Source of the DNA: Chloroflexota bacterium
GTDB lineage: Bacteria > Chloroflexota > Limnocylindria > Limnocylindrales > CSP1-4
Direction: 5' to 3'
DNA: 50,855 bases
NCBI GenBank assembly: GCA_017881915.1
Contig: JADGQK010000010.1
Location: 1 to 50,855 of the forward strand
The notes below the pieces were generated by a model. The model saw nothing but the letters and a program-made list of their open reading frames with translations, had not been told where the DNA came from and ran no database searches. Made by a program: the position numbers and the translations under genes. Positions within the stretch are counted from its first letter, which is position 1. Each line of letters begins with the position of its first letter. Positions 41,596 through 50,855 of the stretch are shown here, one piece after another.

Positions 41596-42138
41596 ATCGA
41601 CATCATCTTCCTCGTCACGCGACTCGAGAACCTGATCGCCAGCGGGAAGAAGCTGCCCCTCACGAGCAATGTCGTCCTTGACCAGAGCGCCGCACTCGGG
41701 CTGATCGACGAGTTGCGGGTGGCGATCCCGGAGGAGATCCGGGCAGCTAAACGGATCAACTCCGAGGGTGAGCGGATCATCGAGAAGGCCCAGGAAGAAG
41801 CCGAGACGATCGTCGGCCGGGCCCAGGAACAAGCCGCTTTCCTGATCGAGGAGCGCGGCCTGACCCAGGCCGCCGAGGATGAGGGGCGACGGATCCTGGA
41901 TCGGACCCAGCTCGAGGCGGAGGGCATCCGGCAGGGCGCCGACGAGTACGCGGCTTCGGTCCTGGCCAAACTCGAGGCTGATGTCGCCCGGACACTTCAC
42001 AGCATCCGCAAGGGCATCGCCCTGCTCGACTCCCGTAACCCGTCCGACGGCGACGAAGATGAGCCAGTCGTTCCGGCCGATGGCTACGCCGACGATGAGG
42101 CCTTCGAGCCGGCGCCGGCCCGCTCGCCGCGCGGGTGA
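41596..42138 (+). CDS. YlqD/ATP-synthase-B-like coiled-coil protein, apparent ATC start
   Basis: The ORF track begins at TTG 41713, but protein-like sequence continues upstream as IDIIFLVTRLENLIASGKKL and PLTSNVVLDQSAALGLIDEL, which fits the usual N-terminus of this family (normally MDIIxLVxRLE). No ATG, GTG or TTG precedes it in frame after the TAA at 41536. AGGGAGG lies nine bases before an ATC at 41596 that aligns with the expected Met. The protein has ~180 residues with a long charged helix (EAETIVGRAQEQAAFLIEER) and an acidic tail. Such proteins occur between coaD and yceD in this lineage; function is unknown. Translation from TTG 41713 is the alternative. Confidence 0.7.
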   Translation: MDIIFLVTRLENLIASGKKLPLTSNVVLDQSAALGLIDELRVAIPEEIRAAKRINSEGERIIEKAQEEAETIVGRAQEQAAFLIEERGLTQAAEDEGRRILDRTQLEAEGIRQGADEYAASVLAKLEADVARTLHSIRKGIALLDSRNPSDGDEDEPVVPADGYADDEAFEPAPARSPRG

Positions 42139-42701
42139 CCCCCGTTTCCGCTGGCGCTGAGCTCACCTATCCGCTGGCCGCCCTGCTGGCCGAACCGGCC
42201 GGCTCCCGACGCGATTACGAGTTCGATGGGCTGTGGCCCGACGTCGGGGCTGATCTCGAGCTCGCGGCGCCCGTCGCCGGACGGGTCCGCTTCAGCCGGA
42301 CGAACCGCGGCGTGTTGATCACGGGCCTGGTCGAGACGGCCCTGGCCCTGGTTTGCAGTCGATGCCTCAGGCCGATCGAGCTGCCCCTCCGGATGACGCT
42401 GAACGAGGAGGCTCTGCCCACCCTCGATCTGGCGTCGGGCAAGCCGCTCGATCCGTTGATCGAGCCCGAGATCGTCCGCCTGACCGATCATCACGAGGTC
42501 CGCCTCGAGCCGATCATTCGCGAGGCGATCCAGCTCGGTGAGCCGATCGCGCCGGTCTGCCGGCCCGACTGCCCGGGCCTGTGTGTCGTCTGTGGCGAAC
42601 GGCTCGACGACGGTCCCCACGAGCACGACGAGGAAGTTCTTGACCCTCGACTGGAGGCCCTCCGGTCGTTCCGGGTCGACGACGACGCCGAGACGGGCTA
42701 G
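42135..42701 (+). CDS. yceD: DUF177/YceD-family protein
   Basis: This 188-residue protein is the YceD/DUF177 family, encoded directly before rpmF in most bacteria and thought to act in 23S rRNA maturation or accumulation. The core is VLITGLVETALALVCSRCLR followed by a beta-rich segment, ESI-like REAIQLGEPIAPVCRPDCPG and LCVVCGERLDDGPH. The cysteines (CSRC, CRPDC, CVVC) could bind zinc. It starts at GTG 42135 in a GTGA overlap with the previous gene. A 127-bp leader with a TAGACT box separates it from rpmF. Confidence 0.88.
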   Translation: MTPVSAGAELTYPLAALLAEPAGSRRDYEFDGLWPDVGADLELAAPVAGRVRFSRTNRGVLITGLVETALALVCSRCLRPIELPLRMTLNEEALPTLDLASGKPLDPLIEPEIVRLTDHHEVRLEPIIREAIQLGEPIAPVCRPDCPGLCVVCGERLDDGPHEHDEEVLDPRLEALRSFRVDDDAETG

Positions 42702-42704
42702 ACT
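42699..42704 (+). promoter_or_regulatory. Candidate -10 box for the rpmF operon
   Basis: CTAGACT is shared with the rpsF upstream region. TCGACG at 42676 with a 17-base spacer is a plausible -35. The box overlaps the yceD stop codon. Confidence 0.35.
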
Positions 42705-42828
42705 CGCCCGTCGGCCCCACATCACGTCGCGCGACGATCGGTGACCGGCGCCGACCCAGATCCGAGCCTGAAGTCGCGCTGCGATCGTCCGCCGCGCACC
42801 AGACACGCCAGAGGAGAAACGAGGAGCG

Positions 42829-43029
42829 ATGGGAGTCCCGAAGCGACGGGTATCGCACGCCCGGCAGGGTGATCGCCGCAGCCACGCGGCACTGACACTG
42901 CCCAGGCTCGAGGAATGCCCGCATTGTCATGAGCCGAAGCAGCCCCACCACGCCTGTCCGAACTGCGGGTACTACGGTGGCCGCCAGGCGATCGACCTGA
43001 AGCGCACGACGGACGAGGCCGCCTCCTAG
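42829..43029 (+). CDS. rpmF: 50S ribosomal protein L32
   Basis: The 66-residue L32 has the usual opening MGVPKRRVSHARQGDRRSHA and a CxxC pair zinc site, CPHCHEPKQPHHACPNCGYY. GAGGAG lies upstream of the ATG. The yceD-rpmF-plsX order is the common bacterial arrangement that links ribosome synthesis with lipid synthesis. Confidence 0.96.
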   Translation: MGVPKRRVSHARQGDRRSHAALTLPRLEECPHCHEPKQPHHACPNCGYYGGRQAIDLKRTTDEAAS

Positions 43030-43033
43030 CCAG

Positions 43034-44092
43034 GTGGACCTCAATGCCGTTCGAGGCGCGACCTCCGACCGTCGCGTCCGGGTCGCAGTGGACGCGATGG
43101 GCGGCGACCACGCGCCCGAGGAAGTCGTCCTCGGAGCGCTGATCCATGCCCGAGCCCATCCCGAGGACGACCTGCTGCTGGTCGGCGACGAGGTCCGGGT
43201 CCGGGCGATCGCGGGACCTGACCTGCCGGCCAACGTCCGGTTCGTCCATGCCAGCGAGGTCGTCGGCATGGACGAGCATGCGGCCCAGAACGTGCGCACC
43301 AAGAAGGATGCCTCGATCAACGTCGCGATGAAGCTGGTTCACGCCGGTCAGGCGGACGCGGTCGTGACGGCGGGGCATACCGGCGCTTGCGTCGCCGCGG
43401 CCTACCTCCACCTGCATCGTGCCCCGGGCGTCGACCGCCCGGCGCTGGCAGTCCAGATGGTCACCGAATCCGGGCCGTTCGTCCTGCTCGACATTGGGGC
43501 GACTACCAACTCGACCGGCGAGCAGCTCTACCAGTTCGCCGAGATGGGCTCCCTGTTCTCCGAGCGGATCCTCGGCGTCGAGCGGCCCCGGGTCGCCCTG
43601 CTCTCGATCGGTGAGGAGATGGGCAAGGGCGACGCCCGGATCCAGCGGGCGACGGCCCTCCTGCAGGGCTCCAGCCTGAACTTCATCGGCAACGTCGAAG
43701 GCAAGGACCTGGTCAAGCACCTGGCCGATGTCGTCGTCTGCGACGCGGTCGTCGGCAACGTCGTGATCAAGTTCTTCGAAGGGCTGTCCCAGTTCATCTT
43801 CGGCCTGCTCCAGAAGGAGTTCGAGCGTCCCCCGTTCGGCCCACCCGCCTACCTCCTGATGCGGCCCGGGATCCGCCGGATCCGCCGGATCTTCGACTAC
43901 GAGGCGTCAGGCGGGGCGCCCCTGCTCGGGGTGAAGGGCAGCGTGATCATCACCCACGGCCGGGCGAAGCGCCGGATGGTCTCGTACGCGGTGGCCGTTG
44001 GGGCGGGCGCCGCCCGGGCCCGGATTCCCGAGCTGATCGCCGAGACATTCCAGCGTACCCCGCCGCCCCCGCCCGGCGAGCCGGCGGCATGA
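43034..44092 (+). CDS. plsX: Phosphate acyltransferase PlsX
   Basis: PlsX converts acyl-ACP to acyl phosphate, the donor for PlsY. RVRVAVDAMGGDHAPEEVVL, VTAGHTGACVAAAYLHLHR, LLDIGATTNSTGEQLYQFAE and VGNVVIKFFEGLSQFIFG are conserved PlsX motifs. The start is GTG at 43034, four bases after rpmF. Its stop overlaps the Asp23-family start as ATGA. FakA upstream produces the same acyl phosphate from exogenous fatty acids, so the series brings the two routes together. Confidence 0.95.
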   Translation: MDLNAVRGATSDRRVRVAVDAMGGDHAPEEVVLGALIHARAHPEDDLLLVGDEVRVRAIAGPDLPANVRFVHASEVVGMDEHAAQNVRTKKDASINVAMKLVHAGQADAVVTAGHTGACVAAAYLHLHRAPGVDRPALAVQMVTESGPFVLLDIGATTNSTGEQLYQFAEMGSLFSERILGVERPRVALLSIGEEMGKGDARIQRATALLQGSSLNFIGNVEGKDLVKHLADVVVCDAVVGNVVIKFFEGLSQFIFGLLQKEFERPPFGPPAYLLMRPGIRRIRRIFDYEASGGAPLLGVKGSVIITHGRAKRRMVSYAVAVGAGAARARIPELIAETFQRTPPPPPGEPAA

Positions 44093-44403
44093 GCCGCCCC
44101 GAGCTGATCGTCGGCCCGGCGGTGATTCGCGAGACCGTCCGGCTGGCGGCGCTCGAGGTGCCCGGGGTCCTGCGCGTCGGCCGGTCGGGTGGCTGGCTGC
44201 GCCAGCGCTTCGCCGGCTCGCCGGTGACGACCCGCTTGAAGGGCGGCGAGGTCAGCGTCCGGGTCGCCATCGTGGCCCGCCCGGGCCAGCCGCTGCGACC
44301 GCTGGCCGGTCACGTCCGGGTGGCGGTCGTGGCCGCTGTCGAGCGCCAGCTCGGGCTCGTTCCGGGCGAGGTGACCGTGAGCGTCGACGGCGTGGGCGCC
44401 TGA
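44089..44403 (+). CDS. Asp23/Gls24-family protein (YqhY-like)
   Basis: The 104-residue protein repeats the Asp23 pattern: IVGPAVIRETVRLAALEVPG, VLRVGRSGGWLRQRFAGSP, GGEVSVRVAIVARPGQPLRP and GHVRVAVVAAVERQLGLVPG, ending VTVSVDGVGA. In Firmicutes the Asp23 member next to nusB is YqhY, tied genetically to fatty-acid synthesis; here it lies between plsX and nusB. It overlaps plsX by four bases. It differs from the 35937 member in size and sequence, so they are paralogues. Confidence 0.85.
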   Translation: MSRPELIVGPAVIRETVRLAALEVPGVLRVGRSGGWLRQRFAGSPVTTRLKGGEVSVRVAIVARPGQPLRPLAGHVRVAVVAAVERQLGLVPGEVTVSVDGVGA

Positions 44404-44408
44404 GGATC

Positions 44409-44909
44409 GTGGAGGCACCCTCGGGCCGGCCCGGGCGTGAGCAGATTCGTTCGCGCCGCCGGGCTCGGCGACTGGCCCTCGCCTCGATCTTCGAGGCAGA
44501 CTTCGGACAACGTACGCCGGAGGCCGTCCTGGAGCGCCACCTGGCCGAGTCCGAGGATGACCCGGAGGCGGCCCGGTTCGCCCACCGGCTGATCGTCGTG
44601 ACGGTCGACCACCGGGACCAGATCGATCGGAGGATCGAGCAGCTGGCGCCGCAGTACCCTGTGGTCCAACTCGCCCGAATCGATCGGGCGTTGCTGCGAA
44701 CGGCCCTCGGCGAGGTGCTACACTCCGCGGCGACGCCGGCCCGAGTTGCGATCTCCGAATGGGTCGAGCTGGCAAGGATCTACAGTGGAGACCCGGCGCG
44801 ACGCTTGATGAACGGCGTCCTCGGGCGACTCAGCAGGGACGCGGCAGCGTCGACCGAAGAGCTGGTCGACGGATCCGCGGATGAAGATGCCGGCGTTCCC
44901 GCCGGGTGA
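44409..44909 (+). CDS. nusB: Transcription antitermination factor NusB
   Basis: NusB binds boxA RNA with S10 in rRNA operon antitermination. [20 protein letters not shown] opens the helical fold, followed by [20 protein letters not shown] and [20 protein letters not shown], ending with [15 protein letters not shown]. The length of 166 residues includes a short basic N-terminal extension and an acidic tail. The start is GTG at 44409. It is followed by acpP after 25 bases. Confidence 0.9.
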   Translation: MEAPSGRPGREQIRSRRRARRLALASIFEADFGQRTPEAVLERHLAESEDDPEAARFAHRLIVVTVDHRDQIDRRIEQLAPQYPVVQLARIDRALLRTALGEVLHSAATPARVAISEWVELARIYSGDPARRLMNGVLGRLSRDAAASTEELVDGSADEDAGVPAG

Positions 44910-44934
44910 TGACCAAGCTTCCAGGAGGGATTCT

Positions 44935-45171
44935 GTGGCCACTACCTATGATCGCCTGAAGAAGATCGTCGTCGAGCAGCTCGGCGTCGATGAGGCGGAT
45001 GTCAAGCCGGAGGCGTCGTTCGTCGACGACCTGAACGCCGACTCACTCGACCTGGTCGAGTTGATCATGAGCCTCGAAGAGGAGTTCGGGACCGAGATCT
45101 CCGATGAGGACGCCGAGCGGATCCGGACGGTCGGCGACGCGGTCGAGTACATCGACGAGCGCACCTCCTAG
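44935..45171 (+). CDS. acpP: Acyl carrier protein
   Basis: ACP carries fatty-acyl chains on a phosphopantetheine arm. The attachment serine is Ser37 in [20 protein letters not shown]. The true start is GTG 44935 with AGGAGG six bases upstream; the ORF-track start at 44881 lies inside nusB and adds 18 residues. The 78-residue acidic protein is standard. Its position before rnc is a common bacterial order. Confidence 0.96.
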   Translation: MATTYDRLKKIVVEQLGVDEADVKPEASFVDDLNADSLDLVELIMSLEEEFGTEISDEDAERIRTVGDAVEYIDERTS

Positions 45172-45230
45172 GGCCTGAGCGGCGGGCCGCTGGGCCTTCC
45201 CGCCTCGCTGCCAGGGCCCCAACTGCTGCG

Positions 45231-45977
45231 ATGCCCTCGGCTGCCGCCTTCGCGGCTCAGCTGGCGCTCCCGATTCGCGACCCGGAGCTGTTCGGCCAGG
45301 CCCTCGTCCACAGCAGCTACCTCCATGAGCACCGGTCTGCCGCGGGTGGCCACAATGAACGCCTCGAGTTCCTCGGGGACGCCGTCGTCTCGCTGGTGAT
45401 CTCGGAGGCTCTGTACCGCCTCCGGCCGGGCGACGATGAGGGTGCCCTGTCGGCACGTCGCGCGGCGATCGTCAGCACGGCCGGCCTGGCCCGGCTGGCG
45501 AACCGGCTCGAGCTGGGCGCGTGGCTCCTGCTCGGCGAGGGCGAATCGCAACGCGGCGGCCGGCGCCGGCCCTCGCTCCTCGCCTCCGCCTTCGAAGCGG
45601 TCGCCGGGGCGGTATACCTCGACCTTGGCTTCGAGGCCGTCCGCGACTGGATCGTCGGCGTGGCGGCGCCTGAGCTTGCCTCGGATGCCGCGGTGGGCAG
45701 CCTGAAGAGCCCCAAGAGCCGGCTCCAGGAGCAAACCCAGCGGCTGGCCGGCGAGCGCCCCGCCTATCGTCTCGCCGGGGTCTCGGGCCCCGACCATGAG
45801 CGGGTGTTCGTGGTCGAAGTGAGTGTTGGTGGGCAAGTCGTCGGGCGCGGCGCTGGAGCCTCCCGCCGGATTGCCGAGACGACAGCCGCCAGCGCGGCGC
45901 TCCACGACCTGGGCGAGACCGACGCAGCCAGCCCGCGGGCGCCGCGATCGGCGGCCGTTGGCCCACTGGCCGAATGA
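45231..45977 (+). CDS. rnc: Ribonuclease III
   Basis: RNase III cuts double-stranded RNA in rRNA and mRNA maturation. The catalytic domain signature is NERLEFLGDAVVSLVISEAL, and FEAVAGAVYLDLGFEAV supplies the second acidic set. A C-terminal dsRNA-binding domain begins KSPKSRLQEQTQRLAGERPA and ends in GAGASRRIAETTAASAALHD. The start is ATG 45231. Its stop overlaps the smc start as ATGA. Confidence 0.96.
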   Translation: MPSAAAFAAQLALPIRDPELFGQALVHSSYLHEHRSAAGGHNERLEFLGDAVVSLVISEALYRLRPGDDEGALSARRAAIVSTAGLARLANRLELGAWLLLGEGESQRGGRRRPSLLASAFEAVAGAVYLDLGFEAVRDWIVGVAAPELASDAAVGSLKSPKSRLQEQTQRLAGERPAYRLAGVSGPDHERVFVVEVSVGGQVVGRGAGASRRIAETTAASAALHDLGETDAASPRAPRSAAVGPLAE

Positions 45978-48900
45978 GCGGCGCGCGGCTGCTGGCGCTG
46001 CGCCTGCAGGGCTTCAAGTCATTCGCCGAGCGGACGACCGTCGAATTCGGCCCGGGGATCAGCGCGGTGGTCGGCCCGAATGGCTCGGGCAAAAGCAACC
46101 TTGCCGACGGCCTGCGCTGGGCACTCGGGGAGCAGGGTCGGGCGCTGCGCAGCCGCAAGTCCGAGGATGTGATCTTCGCCGGCTCGGACAAGCGGCCGGC
46201 CCTGGGCATGGCCGATGTGAGCCTCGTGCTCGACAACGCCGACGGCCTCCTCCCGATGGACTATCAGGTCCTCGAGCTTGGTCGGCGGCTGTACCGCTCG
46301 GGCGAGAACGACTACCTGCTCAATCGCGGTCGGGTCCGGCTCAAGGATCTGGTCGAGCTGCTCGACGCCGCGCATCTCGCCGACAATGCCTTCCTGTTCA
46401 TCGGCCAGGGGATGGTCGACCAGGCGCTGGCTCTCCGGCCGGAGGAACGCCGGCCGCTCTTCGAGGAGGTCGCCGGGGTTCGCCGCCATGAGCGCCGCCG
46501 CAGGCGCGCCGAGGAGCAGCTCCTCGAGGCGGAGGCCAACCTTGCCCGGGTGCAGGACATCCTGGGCGAGCTTCGTCCGCAGGCCCGTCGCCTGGCTGCC
46601 CAGGCCGAGCAGCAGACGAGCCGAGCGAGCGCCGGCGACGATCTGGCCGCCGCCCTCGTGCTCAGTGCCCATGCCCGCTGGCACTTGGCCGCCGGGCAGG
46701 CGACGAGCGCCGCCGAGCGTCTCGCCCGAACCCGGGCCGAGGCCGAGCGGGCGATCGCGGCCCTCGTCGAGGCCGAGTCGGCGGCTGCCGACGCGAGCGT
46801 GCGGCTGGCCCGTCAGGCTGTGGTCGAGATCGAACGGCGGGACGCCCATGAGTCGGCGCGCAGCACATTGACCGGACTCCAGCTCGACGCGACGCGGCAG
46901 GCCTCCGATTTCGAGGCGATCAGGCGCGAACGGTCTCGGCTCGACGAGGAACGGAGTGCGGCCGAGATCGAGCTGGCGGGTCGACGCCGGGTGCTGGCCG
47001 CGCCCGTGCCCGAGCGCGACGCGGCGCTCCAGGCGGCTGTCGAGGAAGCGGAGGTCGCGCTCGCCGACGCGCGCCGCGAACTCGGCGGACTGCAGGCTGC
47101 CCGGCAGGCCGAGGGCGAGGAGCGAGCAGCGCTCCAACGGGCGTTCGCGGCCCGAACCGCCGAGATCGAGACGGCCAAGCGACGGTTGGCCGATGCCGGG
47201 CGCCGGGCCGGCGACGAACGAACCCGGGCGACCGCCGGCGCGGCCGAACGGGCTGGACTCGAGGCCAGGCTGAGCGTGGCGCGCGACGCTCATCGAGCGG
47301 CGATCGGGGCGGAGCTGAGTGCCGCGGCCGCCCTCGATCAGGCCCGGGCCGAGGCCGATACCGCCGAGGGCGGCCGGCGGGCCGCCGAGGAGCGGGCGGC
47401 GTCGGCCGGTGAGGAGCTCTCGGCGATCCGCGGCAGGCTCGCCGCGGCAACGGCCCGCCTCGCCGAGGATGAAGCGCGCGGAATTGCCCGGGCAGCCCGG
47501 CGGGTTGGCGGCCGCCGAGTGGACAGTGAGCTCCAGGTGGACCCCTCGTTCCGCGTCGCCGTGGAAGCGGCGCTCGGCGAGATCGCCCGTGGCTACGTCG
47601 TCGGACGGGCGGCCGTGGGCGGGCTGGCGACCGAGCGCGGCTGGCTCATCGTGGAGGAGCGCCGGGGGGGTTCGGCCGGCCGCTTGGTTCCAGCGGCGGC
47701 GTCGGATCGAACGAACGCGGTCTTCCGGGACCGCCTGGCAAGCGCCGGCGGCGGCCTCCTGGTCGAGTCGATCCGGCGGGACGAGGTCGGGGCCGCTCGA
47801 GCATTGCTCGAGCGGACGGCCTGGACGCCGGATCTCGCTTCGGCGCTGGATCTCCAAGGGCTGCTGCCCGCCGGCTGGCAGATCGTGGTCCGGGACGGTG
47901 GGGCCGTCGTGAGCGACGCCACTGTGGCGCTGGGGCGAGCGGAAGGGACGCTCGAGCGCCGCGCCGAGCTGGACCGCCTGGAGGCTGAGGTGGGCCGGCT
48001 CGAGACGGAGGCCGGTGGGGTCGGGCCGGCCCGCGCCGAGGCAGCGGCCGAGGCGGCGGCGGCACGCGGCCGCCTGGCGGCTGCCCGGGCCGAGGAGGCG
48101 GGCGTCGGAGCTGCTCGCCGGGCGGCGGAGGAAGCGGAGCGCGTGGCGGCCCGGGCGGTCGAACGTGTAGCCCGCGAGGCGGCCTGGCTGGACGCCGCGG
48201 CCGATCGAGCCGAAACCGAGTTGATCCGCCAGCAGGCCGCCCTGGCCGCGCTCGAGGCGCCGGCCGCCGGGCCATCCCGGCCAGGCGGCGGTCCAGACGC
48301 CAGCGGGTCCGTGGGCGGGCGCGGGGATGCCCGCGCTGTCGATGTGTGGGAGTCTCGCGTCGCCGAGCTCCGGGCGAGGCGGGACCAGCTCGCCAGCGAG
48401 CTCGGCGAGCGCGACCGGGTCCGGTCCGCCGCCGAAGCCGTGCGCGCCCGTGAAGCGGCCGGGGCCGCCATGAGCCAGGACCGGATCGAGCGGGCCGACC
48501 GGGAGATGGCGGCTCTGGGCCGGCACGAGGCAGACGTCGTCCTCGAACGCGACCGGCTGGCCGTCGAGGTGGCCGCCGCAACGAGTCGTGAGGAGACCCT
48601 CCATGCGGCCCTGGCCGAGGCGCGGGCGGCCGACGCGGGCGACCGCGAGCTCCTCGCCACGGCCGAAACGGCGGCGACCGGCGCCCGGGAGCGGCTCCGC
48701 TCGGCCGAGGATCGCCTGCGGGGCGCGGAGGTCGGCGAGCTCGAGCAGCGGCTGGCACTGGAGCTCATCCGGGAGCAGGTCTCGGTCGAACTGGCCGGCC
48801 TCGGTGGCGTTGGCCTGCGCGCCCTTGGCCTCGGCGCTGGTCTGGGCGCCCCCGGCCTGTCGGTGGATGCGGACGAGGAGTCAGCCTTGGACGAGCTCCC

Positions 48901-49675
48901 CTCCGGGGTCCTGCATGAGTGGGCCAGCACACCGCCCCCCGCCGAGCCGCCCGCCCCGGCCCGCCTGGCTGCCTTGCGCCGGCGCTATCACGAGCTGGGC
49001 GCGGCGAACCCGATGGCAATCGAGGAGTACGGCGAGCTGAAGGTGCGGCTGGAGGGCCTCCAGTCCCAGGAGGACGACCTGCGCCAGGCGATCGCGACGA
49101 CCCGGGCCCTGATCGAGGAGCTCGGAACAATGGTCGCGGAGCAGTTCAAGACGACGTTCCGCAATCTCGAGGTCGCCTTCGACGCCCGGTTCAGGCAGCT
49201 CTTCGGGGGTGGCTTCGCGCGCCTCGAGCTGACCGATCCGGAAGACCTGTCGGCGACCGGCGTGGAAATCGTGGCGCGACCGCCCGGCAAGAAGGCCCAG
49301 GCCCTGGCGATGCTCTCCGGTGGCGAGCGTGCCCTGACCGCCGTTGCCCTCCTCTTCGCGATGCTGGCGGTCCGGCCCGTCCCGTTCTGCGTCCTCGACG
49401 AAGTCGACGCCGCCCTCGACGAAGCAAACATCGGCCGATTCGCGGACGCCTTGCGGGAGCTGGCGGCCCAGATCCAGTTCATCGTGATCACCCACAACCG
49501 GGGCACGATCGAGGCGGCAGATGCGCTCTACGGCGTGACCGTCGGGGACGACTCGGTCAGCCGGGTGATCAGCCTGCGCCTGGACGAGGCGACGGCGATC
49601 GCCGAGCGAAACGGCGGCCCCGACGGAACGGCGGCCGAACATGCCGGCAATCCGGCCGGCTCGATCGCGTCCTGA
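45974..49675 (+). CDS. smc: Chromosome segregation protein SMC
   Basis: SMC is the ATPase of the bacterial condensin complex. The 1233-residue protein starts with [20 protein letters not shown] and Walker [21 protein letters not shown], has two long Ala/Glu/Arg-rich coiled coils around a hinge (residues ~515-660, [20 protein letters not shown]), and ends with signature [20 protein letters not shown] and Walker [21 protein letters not shown]. An extra Gly/Pro-rich stretch ([20 protein letters not shown]) interrupts the second coil. scpA and scpB are not in the window. It follows rnc and precedes ftsY, the common rnc-smc-ftsY order. Confidence 0.97.
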   Translation: MSGARLLALRLQGFKSFAERTTVEFGPGISAVVGPNGSGKSNLADGLRWALGEQGRALRSRKSEDVIFAGSDKRPALGMADVSLVLDNADGLLPMDYQVLELGRRLYRSGENDYLLNRGRVRLKDLVELLDAAHLADNAFLFIGQGMVDQALALRPEERRPLFEEVAGVRRHERRRRRAEEQLLEAEANLARVQDILGELRPQARRLAAQAEQQTSRASAGDDLAAALVLSAHARWHLAAGQATSAAERLARTRAEAERAIAALVEAESAAADASVRLARQAVVEIERRDAHESARSTLTGLQLDATRQASDFEAIRRERSRLDEERSAAEIELAGRRRVLAAPVPERDAALQAAVEEAEVALADARRELGGLQAARQAEGEERAALQRAFAARTAEIETAKRRLADAGRRAGDERTRATAGAAERAGLEARLSVARDAHRAAIGAELSAAAALDQARAEADTAEGGRRAAEERAASAGEELSAIRGRLAAATARLAEDEARGIARAARRVGGRRVDSELQVDPSFRVAVEAALGEIARGYVVGRAAVGGLATERGWLIVEERRGGSAGRLVPAAASDRTNAVFRDRLASAGGGLLVESIRRDEVGAARALLERTAWTPDLASALDLQGLLPAGWQIVVRDGGAVVSDATVALGRAEGTLERRAELDRLEAEVGRLETEAGGVGPARAEAAAEAAAARGRLAAARAEEAGVGAARRAAEEAERVAARAVERVAREAAWLDAAADRAETELIRQQAALAALEAPAAGPSRPGGGPDASGSVGGRGDARAVDVWESRVAELRARRDQLASELGERDRVRSAAEAVRAREAAGAAMSQDRIERADREMAALGRHEADVVLERDRLAVEVAAATSREETLHAALAEARAADAGDRELLATAETAATGARERLRSAEDRLRGAEVGELEQRLALELIREQVSVELAGLGGVGLRALGLGAGLGAPGLSVDADEESALDELPSGVLHEWASTPPPAEPPAPARLAALRRRYHELGAANPMAIEEYGELKVRLEGLQSQEDDLRQAIATTRALIEELGTMVAEQFKTTFRNLEVAFDARFRQLFGGGFARLELTDPEDLSATGVEIVARPPGKKAQALAMLSGGERALTAVALLFAMLAVRPVPFCVLDEVDAALDEANIGRFADALRELAAQIQFIVITHNRGTIEAADALYGVTVGDDSVSRVISLRLDEATAIAERNGGPDGTAAEHAGNPAGSIAS

Positions 49676-50809
49676 ATGTTCTGGCGTCGGAAGTCGAACG
49701 ACGGGCTGCCCGCGGAGGGCGATGAGGCGGTCGGGCCGCTCGAGCCGGGTTCACCCGGACCGGAATCGGTTGAGCCCGATTGGCAGCCGGAACCAGCGGA
49801 CTTCGACGACCCAGCAGTCGTTCTTGGCAGCGCACCCGCCGGCCCCGACGCAGCGGCCGCCGGTCTTGACCCCGCATCGGGGAGCATGCCCGATCCACCG
49901 CCGGTGATCACGTCGTCCGGCAGCCTGGAGGCGGGAGTCGCCCGCAGCCGGGGTGGCTTCGTGGCTCGACTGCGGGGCCTGCTGGGCGGCTCGACGACAG
50001 GCGGCCCATCGTGGGAAGACGTCGAGGAGACGTTGATCGGCGGCGACGTCGGCGCTTCGCTGGCGATCGAGATCGTCGAGCGCGCCCGGGCCCGGCACGA
50101 TCCGGCCGGCAACCTGGCCGCCGTCCAGGCCGAGCTGGCGGCCCTGCTCGTGCCTCGTGATGAAGCCTGGCGACCGCGTCCGGCGGTGGCCGGCCAACCG
50201 GCGGTCATGTTGATCGTGGGCGTGAACGGGACGGGCAAGACGACCACGATCGGCAAGCTCGCCAGTCGCTTCCGGGCGGAAGGCCTGACGGTGATCCTCG
50301 CCGCGGGCGACACATTCCGGGCCGCTGCCACCGAGCAGCTCGGGATCTGGGCCAGTCGCTCGGGCACCACGATGATCGCCCATGCACCGGGCGCCGATCC
50401 GGGAGCAGTCGTCTACGACGCCCTCGATGCGGCCGTGGCCCGCCGGGTCGACCTCGTGATCGCCGACACGGCCGGCCGTCTCCACACCAAGGTCAACCTG
50501 ATGGACGAGCTGGCGAAGGTCCGCCGGATCATCGACAAGCGTCTGCCGGGAGCCCGGCCCGACGTCCTGTTCGTCCTCGACGCCACGACCGGCCAGAACG
50601 GGCTGGCCCAGGCCCGGGCCTTCAACGATGCAACCGGCCTGACCGGCATCGTTCTGACCAAGCTCGATTCGACGGCCAAAGGTGGGATCGTCTTTGCGAT
50701 CGAGGCCGCCCTCGGCATCCCGGTCCGGTTCGTCGGGGTGGGGGAGCAGGTTGGCGACCTGCTGCCGTTCGATCCCGACGCCTTCGTGGCGGCCCTCTTC
50801 GCCGAATAG
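49676..50809 (+). CDS. ftsY: Signal recognition particle receptor FtsY
   Basis: FtsY is the membrane-bound GTPase that receives SRP-ribosome complexes. An acidic, low-complexity N-terminal region of ~90 residues (membrane-contacting A region) leads into the N domain ([20 protein letters not shown]). The G domain follows: [20 protein letters not shown] (G1), [40 protein letters not shown] (G3), and [20 protein letters not shown] (G4 and G5). It starts directly after the smc stop codon. The 46 bases left in the window show no clear gene. Confidence 0.97.
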   Translation: MFWRRKSNDGLPAEGDEAVGPLEPGSPGPESVEPDWQPEPADFDDPAVVLGSAPAGPDAAAAGLDPASGSMPDPPPVITSSGSLEAGVARSRGGFVARLRGLLGGSTTGGPSWEDVEETLIGGDVGASLAIEIVERARARHDPAGNLAAVQAELAALLVPRDEAWRPRPAVAGQPAVMLIVGVNGTGKTTTIGKLASRFRAEGLTVILAAGDTFRAAATEQLGIWASRSGTTMIAHAPGADPGAVVYDALDAAVARRVDLVIADTAGRLHTKVNLMDELAKVRRIIDKRLPGARPDVLFVLDATTGQNGLAQARAFNDATGLTGIVLTKLDSTAKGGIVFAIEAALGIPVRFVGVGEQVGDLLPFDPDAFVAALFAE

Positions 50810-50855
50810 GCAGGGCCGGCGGTGGGGCACGGCGGGCCAGTGGTGCGGCGGATCA

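Noticed and set aside
46019-48604. 861-residue minus-strand ORF antisense to smc
   Set aside because: Antisense shadow of a well-recognised smc; no conserved motif is seen.
1-50855. CRISPR arrays, insertion sequences, prophage or rRNA
   Set aside because: No regularly spaced repeats, transposase or integrase motifs, phage structural genes or rRNA segments were seen.

Overview
This is a GC-rich bacterial chromosome segment of about 51 kb carrying roughly 50 protein genes, one tRNA and no recognisable phage, plasmid, insertion sequence, CRISPR array or rRNA. The gene content suggests a Gram-positive-type or monoderm organism: LytR-CpsA-Psr protein, LspA with several lipobox lipoproteins, an Asp23/FakA/PlsX lipid set, and no outer-membrane genes. 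The strongly biased GC codon use, the DUF5612 protein and the chain ileS-lspA-rluD-gmk-priA-def-fmt-rlmN-rpe fit a Chloroflexota lineage such as Limnocylindria. That assignment is inference from memory of such genomes, and an actinobacterial origin cannot be excluded without a search.

Region by region. Positions 1-16.3 kb are an accessory, mixed-strand region. It holds a truncated vWA/TIG surface protein, a GlsB-like membrane protein, SRPBCC proteins, a CaCA exchanger, a remnant of lutC, a membrane diguanylate cyclase coupled to a SIS-domain isomerase, tRNA-Leu(UAA), a DUF5612 protein, a four-gene ArsR/SRPBCC cassette, an ICMT-like methyltransferase, an AXE1-type esterase, a polysaccharide-deacetylase lipoprotein, a second lipoprotein with a GT87-like membrane protein, and a CpaE-like ATPase. 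At 16.4-18.8 kb come rpsF-ssb-rpsR and a second CaCA exchanger. At 19-22.4 kb lie ilvE and, convergent to it, an LCP cell-wall ligase. From 22.4 to 35.1 kb one tightly packed + strand series runs from ileS to a PAP2-family enzyme. It covers tRNA charging, lipoprotein processing, rRNA modification, GMP phosphorylation, replication restart, N-formyl processing and the pentose phosphate pathway. From 35.9 to 50.8 kb a second + strand series runs asp23-fakA-recG-rsmD-coaD-(YlqD/ATP-synthase-B-like)-yceD-rpmF-plsX-asp23-nusB-acpP-rnc-smc-ftsY, with rpmB divergent at its head. It links fatty-acid activation (fakA, plsX, acpP), ribosome parts, DNA repair and segregation (recG, smc) and membrane targeting (ftsY). 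ATGA/GTGA overlaps indicate translational coupling in many places.

The least explained structures are in the two large non-coding gaps. Each gap carries a ~191-192 bp element with inverted-repeat ends and a central segment at the same offset, so the two are homologous copies of one dispersed element. One copy is flanked by a 24-bp direct duplication of the end of the PAP2 gene. Other unusual signals are a gene that appears to start at ATC with a good Shine-Dalgarno sequence, a perfect 18-bp palindrome between cpaE and rpsF, a hairpin enclosing the start codon of the second CaCA gene, an attenuator-like hairpin ahead of rpmB, and repeated -10 motifs placed 6-9 nt before start codons, suggesting leaderless transcripts.
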